A stretch of 64,000 bases of DNA from NCBI GenBank assembly GCA_018136815.1, contig CM030931.1, positions 3,912,148 through 3,976,147 of the forward strand, in the 5' to 3' direction. Positions within the stretch are counted from its first letter, which is position 1. Every line of letters starts with the position of its first letter. A program made the position numbers and the translations under genes. The notes beneath the pieces are model-generated. The model did no database searches, had not been told where the DNA came from, and saw only the letters and a list, made by a program, of their open reading frames with translations. Origin of the DNA: Isochrysis galbana. Its lineage: Eukaryota > Haptophyta > Isochrysidales > Isochrysidaceae. Shown piece by piece: positions 21,340 through 29,426 of this stretch.

Positions 21340-21791
21340 CGCGCGCGCGCGCGCGCGGCATGTGTCTGTGTCTGTGTCTGTGTCTGTGTCTGTTTGTCTG
21401 TGTGTCTGTGTCTGTGTGTCTGTGTGTGTTTCCTCCTCCGCCCGCCCTCGCTGGCGTACCTGAGGAGAGAACAGTGGCTGTCATGTTCTTGGGGAGGAGG
21501 TGAGGGAGGGAAAGAGAGGTGGTGGGGCGGGGGGGAGGAGGGGCGGGGGATATGTGTGTGTGCTGTTCCCCGCTCTCTGCCCGCCCGCGCTGGCGCACCT
21601 GAGGAGAGGACGGTGGCTGCCATCTTCTTGGAGACTCCAGCTCTCGCGGCGATGGCATCGACCAGCTCTCCCTTGGAGACAGCCATGCGCGGCGCGCCAG
21701 CCCGGCCCGGCACGCGTGGAGGGAGCACTGTGCACCGACCAGACGGGAGGGAGAGCAGCAGGAGCACGGAGAGGAGGGAGGGGAGGCGCAT
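20416..21791 (-). CDS. HU-type histone-like DNA-binding protein, plastid-targeted (4 exons)
   Basis: Exons on minus: 21791-21599, 20830-20790, 20689-20596, 20528-20416. GT-AG introns and closed phases give 146 residues. Residues 1-21 ([18 protein letters not shown]..) form a signal peptide, followed by an Arg/Pro-rich transit-like stretch to about 35, then a complete HU fold: [33 protein letters not shown], the DNA-binding arm [21 protein letters not shown] and [15 protein letters not shown] proteins bend and compact DNA in bacteria and plastid nucleoids. The two-part leader suggests import into a secondary plastid (inference). The protein has an extra roughly 20-residue tail ([16 protein letters not shown]..) beyond bacterial HU. 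The frame is open upstream of the chosen Met, but that part is low-complexity Pro/Ser. Intron 1 (768 bp) carries a long GT/GC repeat and extra copies of the exon 1 end. Confidence 0.9.
21251..21357. repeat. (GT)40 followed by (GC)13 in HU intron 1
   Basis: 80 bp of perfect GT repeat at 21251-21330 run straight into 27 bp of alternating GC at 21331-21357, with degenerate TCTGTG repeats after it. Alternating purine-pyrimidine of this kind can form Z-DNA. Confidence 0.95.
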
Positions 21792-22051
21792 TTGGGGGAG
21801 GAGAGGGGGGAGAGGAGGCGGGGAGAGAGAGAGAGCGGGGGGAGGAGGGCTGCGGAGGACGGGGGGGGAGGGGGTGGCGTTTACAGAAGAAATGGGGGGA
21901 GGAGAAATATAAGAAGCGGGCGGTAGGTCGAGGATGGGAACATTCAAAGTGGACCTCCTTGTATGAGAAAGAAGACGTCTTGGAGAGAGAAAGAAACTCC
22001 GGGAGAGGTGTGCGGTGCTGCGGCGTCGGGCCAGCGGAGGCAGCCGAGAGA

Positions 22052-22083
<32 letters not shown>

Positions 22084-22632
22084 GGGCGGCGGGGGGGCGC
22101 GGAGGAGGGCTGAAGCCCACAGAGAGTCCACTCGGAGGGGGTCGAGTTTATGAGAATTTAATCCCTTGATATCATTTGAAACAGCCTTGACGACCGAGCG
22201 AGAAGGTAGATCAAGCGCTCCATCGGATGACCTGAGGATACGTTATACTTTCGCCCTCATTTCGTTAGATTCCCCGTGGGAAGCGTGCGGTGGGTGAGGT
22301 TCGCCCCGAGGCTCCGCCCGCGAGGGGAGCGACGGGGCGGAGGCGCTCCCCTCTCTCTCCTCTCGTTTTGTTTTTCGCGGGTGTTTTGTTTTCGTCCGTA
22401 GGGTTTTCTTTTCGTTGTCCCACGCGGCGCAACAACAAAACGCCCTCCGACGCGTCCCGTCTATTTTTGGCATGGGCGGGTGCGCCGCGCGAGGGCATTC
22501 ACACCCTCGATCCTACTCGTAGATGTGTAGGCGTGGGAAGAGCGCGAACGCCTCGTGCCCCCCCCCCATCGGAGATACGGCCCACGACTCCCCGAGATAT
22601 GGATATGGAAGATACGGCTGTACGGCTGTATC
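21792..22632. other. HU upstream region and intergenic, nothing recognised
   Basis: It is GA/GGA-rich to about 22090, then unique sequence. No domain-bearing frame was found on either strand. Confidence 0.4.
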
Positions 22633-23290
22633 TAGCCCGGTCACTCACTCATTTTAACCACTATTTTCGACCTCCCCTTGTTGTATTCAGGCCTTTTGGC
22701 ATGAATATTTCGGCACGAGTACGAGCCTTCTTCGCTATATACCGTCTTCTATGTTCGCCGTGGTCGCGCAAGGCGTGCAGATTCGGATTCTCCCTGGGCT
22801 AAAGTCCTGGTTCGCCGATTTTCGTCTCGAAATTCGAGGATAAGAGTTTAATTTTTACTGTTACGGTAATTGTTCACGCGTTTAAGGTAAGAAATGCAGG
22901 TAACAGAACTGGGCCCCTCTGCATTTCCTTCCCCCCCCCCTTCTGCATTTCACCCCCCCCCCCCCTCTGCAGTTCCCCCCCCCTCTGCAGTTCCCCCCCC
23001 CCCTCCGCAGATTTCTTCCCCCCCCCCCTCCGTCGTTCCCCCCCTCCGCAGATTTCCTCCCCACCCCATGAAAAACTATTGTTATAGTTTTAGCGATGGA
23101 GCGCGCGCCGACCGCTCCCACATCCCAGCCCCCCGCCGCCACGACGCCCCAACGAGGCCGACCCAAGCCGCCGGAGCCCAAGCGCTCGCAACCCTCAGCC
23201 CCTCCCGATCAGGACGTCGAGATGGCGCCACCTCCCTCGCCCCCCAAGCAGCCACACAACCAGGGAACAGGCAGAGTCCTGTTCCCTGGT
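22633..23290 (+). mobile_element. LINE family A 5' end with ORF1 start
   Basis: It begins TAGCCCGGTCACTCACTC. ORF1 starts at 23096 (MERAPTAPTSQPPAATTPQR, Pro-rich) just after the hairpin AACTATTGTTATAGTT at 23074-23089. Homology with the ORF1 at 52661 ends near 23290 (TGRVLFP). Between terminus and ATG lies a roughly 210-bp segment (22683-22895) that recurs inverted at 49984-50183, plus a C-rich minisatellite. No RT follows. Confidence 0.7.
22920..23062. repeat. C-run minisatellite (CTCTGCAGTTCCCCCCCC type)
   Basis: About eight irregular units of roughly 15-20 bp, each a C run followed by TCTGCAGTT, TCTGCATTT or TCCGCAGATTT. It sits in the leader of the LINE 5' end. Polymerase slippage probably drives the unit variation. 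Confidence 0.75.
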
Positions 23291-23600
23291 GCAGACCGGG
23301 CTACCGACTACCGATATCTCTCAACGCCGTCGTTTATCGTTTACGTTTGATCGGGGTACGGGAACGTACGGGAATTCCTTTCCAGTTCCCCCCCCGCGGT
23401 CGCCGAATTTCCCCCCCGCGGCCGCCGAATAGTTCCCCCCGCGTGGAGCTCTCTTGTTTCCTGCCAGCAAGCCGTCATCTTGCCCACGAAAATCGCCGAA
23501 GGGAAAAAGAAAACCCCCCTGCGGAAGGGGAAGGGAAAAAGAAAACCCCCCTGGGAAAAAGAAAACCCCCCCCCGTCTTTGCTGAAGACGAGAGAGAGAG
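23291..23600. repeat. C-run/A-run low-complexity sequence
   Basis: CCCCCCCGCGG motifs at about 23388-23440 are followed by three imperfect copies of GGGAAAAAGAAAACCCCCC at about 23505-23575. No gene is visible here. Confidence 0.6.
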
Positions 23601-24098
23601 ATGGAGAGGCGGGAGAGAGAGTGGACGGGGGGGGGAGGGAGGGGCTCCTCCAAGAGGGTGCGCGGCGCCGAGGCGGACGCGAACGAGCTCGGCTACACGC
23701 AGGGCGGCGCGCGCCGGCGGGTGATCCGCACTGCCGACGGCCGTTGCCTCAGATTCGGCCACGGAGCCACCCTCCGAGCAGTGCTCGCGCTGATGAGCCG
23801 CGAACTGCCGATGCTCAGGGCGCTGGCGGACATGCATCCCCCACAATATACTCGCTGGTGCGCGCTGGCTATGCACAGACCTGCAGCTTAACGGGTTCAT
23901 ACCGATCCTCTCCACTCTGCGCGTAGGGTGCGCCGCACGCTGAGCCAGATCAGTGCGCTGATCGCGCGGCAGCCGCCCGACCCGTTGGATGAGGCTGCAT
24001 TCAAGGCCATCGTCCGGGCGTGGCGAAACATGCTATTCATCCAGGCCTGGCTGGGAGATTCGCGACCCCCGCCGGCCGAGCCCGCCCCCAGATTCTGA
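23601..24098 (+). CDS. Unknown two-exon protein
   Basis: Exons 23601-23857 and 23927-24098 join through a 69-bp intron (donor GTGCGC, acceptor GCGTAG) to a 142-residue frame. Without the splice the first frame ends at 23891. The first 20 or so residues are low-complexity, so the true start may be later or further upstream. From residue 22 the sequence looks like real protein: ELGYTQGGARRRVIRTADGR, FGHGATLRAVLALMSRELP, then after the junction LSQISALIARQPPDPLDEAA and WRNMLFIQAWLG. It is probably mostly helical. I recognise no family. It lies between two LINE 5' ends with no other host gene nearby. Confidence 0.45.
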
Positions 24099-24657
24099 GT
24101 GGTTCGCCGTTCTCGATGGATTCGATGGCATCAGATGGCGCGTGCACACATGTGAAAGACGTCGGATAGCACAATCACCATCATGGCACGATATGTGAGC
24201 CTGAGATTGACCGCCGACTGTTCGAGAGGATGGTCGGCCAATCCAATTGTTGCATTGCACGGTTACAAGAATTCTGCGGAAGGTGATGCGCCTGGTGGCA
24301 CCCACTCCACGCCCCATTCATTTCTCGCTCGATCCTCGAGGCATCCTGTTACGGGTCCATCGTGGGTCCCACAGTATCATCCATGGTCGCCAGCCCGATC
24401 TGCGCTCTAGCTGCCCTCGAAGCCGCGAATACAGCGGCAGATCTCCTCCTCTCACTATACGGAATGCAAGCAGCATCATCGAGCATAATCGAGTAGCAGC
24501 ACGAGCACAAGCACACTGCCACATAGGGTGACCATTCTCTTACACCCCTCTCCCACTGTCCTAGTCAAGGCCTCCCCTTGGGTGTCCTAAGAGCAAAAGG
24601 TGAGGGGAGTGAAGGGACACCTTTGAGAATGCCTGTTTTTTTTGAGGGAAGTGATTA
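24099..24657. other. Intergenic, nothing recognised
   Basis: Unique sequence of moderate GC content. No frame, RNA gene or repeat is supported. Confidence 0.4.
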
Positions 24658-24990
24658 AACTGTTGTTGTAGTTCTAGCGATGGAGCGCGCGCCGCCGGCT
24701 CCCACCTCCACCTCCCAGCCCACCACAGTCACGACGCCCCAACGGGGCCGCCCGAAGCCACCAGAGCCAAAGTGCGCACAGGCCGCCGCCCCTGCCGACG
24801 ACGACGTCGACATGCTTCCGCCTCCTCCCTCCGGCCAGACCTCACAGAGAGGGGGGACAGGATTGACGAATTGGGTTGGCCCACATGCCCACATGGCCTG
24901 AGGGCGATGAGGAGGGTGGCAAGCCAGGAGGAGAAGCAGAGGAAGGCAGGCAGGCGGGCTTGGGCGAAGGTGTCGTTCCGTCAATTGTGG
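24658..24990 (+). mobile_element. LINE family A 5' end, ORF1 fragment
   Basis: The hairpin AACTGTTGTTGTAGTT at 24658-24673 is followed by ORF1 from 24680 (MERAPPAPTSTSQPTT..., GRPKPPEPK, DDDVDMLPPPPS) to a stop at 24901. The tail from about 24865 (GAATTGGGTTGGCCC, GGCCTGAGGGC) matches the tail at 58948-59090, so both copies lost the same ORF1 interior. Confidence 0.7.
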
Positions 24991-25079
24991 GACATCAGTC
25001 GATTTGAGCGATCGAATGTCCACAGTTGTATATAGAGCAGTATTTTAAAATTAAATGCAGACTAGCATAACAACTTTTT

Positions 25080-25640
25080 TTCTCTGCTTCCCCCCGCGGT
25101 GCATGTTACCCCGAGGGGGTTGAGGGAAGAGAAGACGGCGTCTCAACGCGCGGACGCGGAAGAGAGCCGCCGTCTCGGCGCGTGGAGGGGGGGAAGCGGC
25201 GGAGGGGGGGGAAGGAAATCTGCGGGGGGGGGGGGAGGACCGCCGTCTCGGCGCGCGGAGGGGGGGAAGACCGCGCGGAGGGGGGGGGAACGGCAGAGGG
25301 GGGGAGGAGCGGAGGGGGGGGGGGAGGGGAGCAGAGGAGGGGGGGGGAAGGGGAGCAGAGGGGGGGGGGGGGGAGAAACTGCCGAAGGGGGTGAGATCCC
25401 AACACTGACCCAATTCTCCCTCACATTGACGTATTTTTCCCGGCCTGGCCCGGGAAAATCAAGGAACGGAGGGAGGGGAGGGAGGAGAGCTGCGGAAGGG
25501 GGGGGAACCGCGGAAGGGGGGGGATCACCACACTGACCCAATCCTCCCTCACATTCACGTATTTTTCCCGGCCTGGCCCGGGAAAATCAGGGAATGGAGA
25601 GGGAGGAGGGAGGAGAGCTGCGGAAGGGGGGGGGAACTGC
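25080..25640. repeat. G-run tract with a 128-bp offset duplication
   Basis: Runs of 6-12 G alternate with GCGGA motifs. A 69-bp block (CACTGACCCAAT .. TTTTTCCCGGCC .. CCCGGGAAAATC) occurs at 25402-25470 and again at 25530-25598, and holds an inverted repeat around TTTTCCCGGCCTGGCCCGGG. No gene. Confidence 0.75.
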
Positions 25641-25660
25641 AGAGGCGCCTGGCCTGGTCA

Positions 25661-26098
25661 ATGCCCCAACTCATCGCCACCATCGCCCTCTGGCTCCGCT
25701 CCTCTCCGTCCCCCTCCGCATTCGCAGCCGACGCCTCCCCCGCCCCCGAACCACCCATACCTCACGCCGATCCCATCGCCCACACCGCCGCCGCCAACCT
25801 TCGCCCAACGCGCCCGAGCCGCTCCCCAGCCTGTTTCGTCTGTGGCAAACCTTCCTGCAATTCCCGCACCTGTCCCCTCCGCTGCCCCACCTGCGGCGAC
25901 AAGTTCTGCGTCGGCGCGCGCCCGCCCTCCGCCTGCGTCGTGCACGCCGCCATCCCGCCTGACCCCCGCGCCCTCACCAACGCCCTCGGCGAGCCTCTGC
26001 CCACGCACCCGTTTCTACGAACATCTCGTCCGCCTCTGAGTCGAACGCCGCCACCCTCTTCCTTCCGCCCGCTTCCCCCTCAGCTCGCGTCGCCTTAG
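25661..26098 (+). pseudogene. Copia-like gag C-terminal fragment (zinc knuckle)
   Basis: The frame holds CFVCGKPSCNSRTCP, then RCPTCGDKFCVGARPP, then LTNALGEPLPTHPF. The Cys spacing and NALG.P.P motif match the fragment at 8754-9210. The reading frame shifts after LPTHPF. A 5'-truncated LINE 3' UTR follows immediately. Assignment to Copia gag rests on remembered family pattern only. Confidence 0.5.
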
Positions 26099-26130
26099 CC
26101 CCGCCCCGCCCCGACTCCTCCCTCGCCGAC

Positions 26131-26225
26131 GGGTTGTTAGGGGTTATGGTTGGGTAGAAGGGAGGTCCACAAGCACACTGCCTCACGCCGCACGTGTAGC
26201 GGAGATTTTTAAGAAGATTTTTTTC
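26131..26225 (+). mobile_element. LINE family A 3'-UTR end
   Basis: GTTAGGGGTTATGGTTGGG, CTGCCTCACGCCGCACGTG and a terminal AAGAAGA plus T-run match the last 95 bp of the copies ending at 5619 and 19675. It is truncated to the 3' UTR. Confidence 0.8.
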
Positions 26226-26236
26226 AAAGCTTCCCC

Positions 26237-26253
26237 GGCTTCTACGAGGTAAA
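26237..26253 (+). repeat. Target-site duplication of element C, left copy
   Basis: GGCTTCTACGAGGTAAA here is repeated exactly at 27586-27602 on the far side of element C. The surrounding minisatellite units mostly read AGTTAAA, so the shared AGGTAAA variant favours a true duplication. Confidence 0.7.
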
Positions 26254-27585
26254 TAATAAACCTTTTAATAGTCTCACCGCACACACGGCCGTGGACCCTC
26301 TACTTTCTACTCACGTAGGAAAACTTTCAACAGCCCCACTCCCCCGGCCCTTCTCCCCCCGCCATAAATATGGTCCGGTGGCCCGCGCCTCCCCCCGGTG
26401 ATAGGGCGGTCAAACAGGGGCTTTTTAACTATTAGTAAGGGCCGGGCTGCATTTTTTGACCGTGGCGAGATGCCCAATAAAAAACCTCCGGGGGGGCTAC
26501 CTGACGCGACGAAAATCTTCGCCAAGAAATGGTGCGATCCGCCCCCCCCTCTCTCCCCCTCCGTCACGCGCGCTCGCGGCGCGGCGCGCCCGGGATCAGT
26601 TCGAAGTTGGGCTCTCCGGGCCTCCCTCGGAGACGTCGGACGTCCAATGGGCTCCACGGCTGGCTGATTTCGACGAGATTTCGGCGCGCGGTTCGCCCGA
26701 TTGGCGTGACTGTGCGGGTGGCCCCTGTGTATTTGGTGTCTGGCGGGGTCACTCATCTGGATGGATCGTCGAAAACGGGCACGCACCGTGCCCGGTCTCG
26801 ATTTGAAGTTGAGCTTCTCGGCCCTTTGCGACCTTTTTTTGTTGGTTTTGGTTACGTTTTGTTGTGAGGACCCAAGGGGGGGGTCTTGGTCCTAATGGGC
26901 CCTGGATATGTGTTTGTCGGGTGTATAGGGAACTTTCTACCGAAGAAAATCCTCAAATTTTCTCAACCGTGAGATGGCCATTTTCGCTACCCCTAATAAA
27001 AAACCCTGTTTGACCGCCCTACCGGTGATCATTCCCCCCCTTCCTCCTGTGTCTCCGAGTGGGCGGCGGTCTCAGCCCCGACTTATCCTGTAAACAGGTG
27101 CGGGACTTACCTATTTTTCGGTGAGCGGAGCTCTCGCTCCGCCCACCCCCTTCTCCGCGCTCTCTCTCCCCGCTCCCGCGGCACGCGCGATGGCGCGCCT
27201 GCGGCAGGCCTGCAGCTGCCCCTGGCGACCCCTGGAGGCTCCTGGAGGCCAGCTCTGGGGGCGGAGGAGGCTGGGACTGGGCCCTGGCCTCCCCTGCCTC
27301 TCCCTCGCTGGCGCCCCTGAGCCTCTGGGGCCCCCAATCTGCACATGCCTGCCTGTCGACCAGGGGGGGAGGGGGGGTTGGAGCGATGGGCTGGTCACGA
27401 GGGGCCAGGATGGGCGAATGGGGCGAGCCTGTGGGGAAGGGAGTGGGTCAGTAGGGCAGTGGCCTCCTGGCAAGCCATCAGGCGTGCCAGGAGGATGGGT
27501 GGTTCCTCCCCCATGGCAGGAGAGGAGTGGAGAGAGGGGGGGGCTCGTGCCCCCCCATGGGTCAACCAAGTATAAACTTAGTTGT
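26254..27585 (-). mobile_element. Element C copy 1, non-autonomous non-LTR element with nested transposon
   Basis: Read minus, it starts near AACTAAGTTTATACTTGG and ends GGTGAGACTATTAAAAGG, a 3' terminus like those of the LINEs. Without the nested 620-bp insertion and its duplication it is about 705 bp. It aligns throughout with 50305-51062. A Pro/Gly-rich frame on minus (27569-27111) shows no known domain; no RT is encoded. A 17-bp target duplication flanks it. Confidence 0.8.
26402..27021 (+). mobile_element. 620-bp non-autonomous DNA transposon
   Basis: Perfect 18-bp terminal inverted repeats TAGGGCGGTCAAACAGGG lie at 26402-26419 and, inverted, 27004-27021. The flanks are CCGGTGA at 26395-26401 and 27022-27028, a 7-bp target duplication that could be read as 8 bp with the next T. 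The sister element at 50491 has CCGGTGATC uninterrupted, i.e. the empty site. No transposase frame is present. TIR type and 7-8-bp duplication would fit a hAT-like system, but this is not established. Confidence 0.9.
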
Positions 27586-27722
27586 GGCTTCTACGAGGTA
27601 AAGCGTCTTCGGCTTCTACGAGTTAAAAGCGGCTTCTACGAGCTAAAGCTTCCCCGGCTTCTACGAGTTAAAGCGGCTTCTACGAGTTAAAGCTTCCCCG
27701 GCTTCTACGAGTTAAAAAGCTT
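27586..27722 (+). repeat. Minisatellite GGCTTCTACGAGTTAAAGC
   Basis: Six to seven units based on CGGCTTCTACGAGTTAAAG, some with an extra TTCCCC spacer. One more unit lies at 26230-26253, on the other side of element C, so the element landed inside the array. Confidence 0.9.
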
Positions 27723-28000
27723 CCTTTCGCTGCTCGCGGGAGGTGCCACGTGCGCCCCGCGAAAGGGGGGAAGAGAGAGGGAGGGAGAGAGGGAGGGAGA
27801 GAGGGAGGGAGAACCCTCAGAATATAGGAAAGAAGGTGCAGAATGGGGAAGTGTTGGCGGAAGGATGAGGAGGCGGGCAGCACCCTCCCTCGCTCCCTCG
27901 CATCTCAAACGTAATCAGTACAGATACAAACGAACTCTGTGAGAGGATCGCTTGGAGACGGTGACACCTGCTCTCTCCTTCTCTCTCCCTCTCTCTCTCT

Positions 28001-28050
<50 letters not shown>

Positions 28051-28171
28051 CTCTCTCCTTCTCTCTCTCTCTCTCCCCTTTCGATTCTCTCCCAGAGACG
28101 TCGTGGGGAGATAGCTCTCTCCCCACACTACGAGAGAGTCCGCGCGAGAAAAAAGGATCGGAAGCCCTTCC

Positions 28172-28213
<42 letters not shown>

Positions 28214-28911
28214 TCTTCTCCTCTCTCTCTCCCTCTCTCTCACCCCATCTCTCCCTCTCCTCGACAATCTCTCTCTTCGAGGATCTCTCTCTTCTCCTCT
28301 CTCTCTCCACACAAAACAAACGACCTCTCTCTCTCTCTTTCCCTCTCTCTCCCCCCTCTCCCTCCCTCTCTCTCTCTCTCTCTCCAATTCTCTCGTACTC
28401 TCCCCCCCTCCCCCCCTCCCGCTTCATATCCATAAATAGCTCTATCTCGCCCCCCGCCGCGTCCCTTTGGTCCGCACCGCCCTCCACCCATCGTCTATTT
28501 AAAGATCAGGGGTACACGACCACAAACTCACAAAAGTATATATAGCCATGGCCACGCGAATATATATCCATAGCAAAGTCCACCCCCCCCCCCTCTCCAG
28601 AGAGAGAGAGAGGAGAGAGAGAGAACAGGAGAGGAGAGAGAGATGGAGAGAGAGACGGAGAGAGAGAGAGAAAAGAGAGAGAGAGAGAGAAGAAGAAGAA
28701 GAAGAAGAAGAAGAAGAAGAGGAGGAGAGTTCCCCCCCCCCCCGCGCGCGCGCCCCCCCCGCCCCCCCACTCTCTCTGCTCCCCCCCCGGGTCCCCCTTC
28801 CGCGCTCCTCGTTAAACCCAGAACGTGACTCCATCCCCCATTTCCAAGGTAAACATGGTAGTTTATTCCTCTACAAGGGGGTCCTCCCCGCCCCCCTCTC
28901 CTCCTCCCCCT

Positions 28912-28957
<46 letters not shown>

Positions 28958-29277
28958 GAGCCGCGCGCCCACCCTCTCCTCCCGAGAGCCGCGGCCGAGC
29001 TCCCCAAACCCAGGTCGAGGACCCACCCCCCTTTTATTACGTATCCAAGGCGATTTCATATAGTACCATCCCCTCCCCCGCTCCGCGCCCTCCGCGCCCA
29101 CCTCGCGAGAGCTGCACGGCCTTCCCTCTCTCTCTCCCTCCCTCTCTCTCTCCCCCTCTCTCTCCCTCTCTGACCACCCTCGGCGGCGGCGCGCCTCACA
29201 GCCACAAGCAGCACACACTCCTCTCCCCTCCTCTCCCTCCCCCTCTCCCTCCCTCCCTCTCCCTCCCTCCCTCCCTT

Positions 29278-29331
<54 letters not shown>

Positions 29332-29426
29332 CCCCCCCCCCCCACCTCCTCCTCTCCTTCTCCAGCTTGCTCTCTCTCTCGCGCTCCGTCTCTTTTTCCT
29401 GCTCTCCGCTCTCCTCCGCCTCCACG
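27723..29426 (+). promoter_or_regulatory. Pyrimidine-rich upstream region of eRF3
   Basis: CT-rich runs occupy 27960-28430, 28915-28960 and 29285-29335, with GA-rich sequence at 28600-28725 including (GAA)n. A purine block TCCCCTCTC-type tract reaches to 60 bp before the eRF3 start. I cannot place a TATA box or transcription start. Ser/Leu-rich and Arg/Glu-rich frames here are artefacts. Confidence 0.5.

Noticed and set aside
22780-22840. Possible tRNA-derived SINE head (TCCTGGTTCGCCGATT resembling a B-box)
   Set aside because: No matching A-box at the right distance and no acceptor stem; the repeat is better explained as LINE leader.
22920-23062. CRISPR-like spaced repeats
   Set aside because: Units are contiguous with no unique spacers, C-run slippage explains the variation, and the context is eukaryotic.
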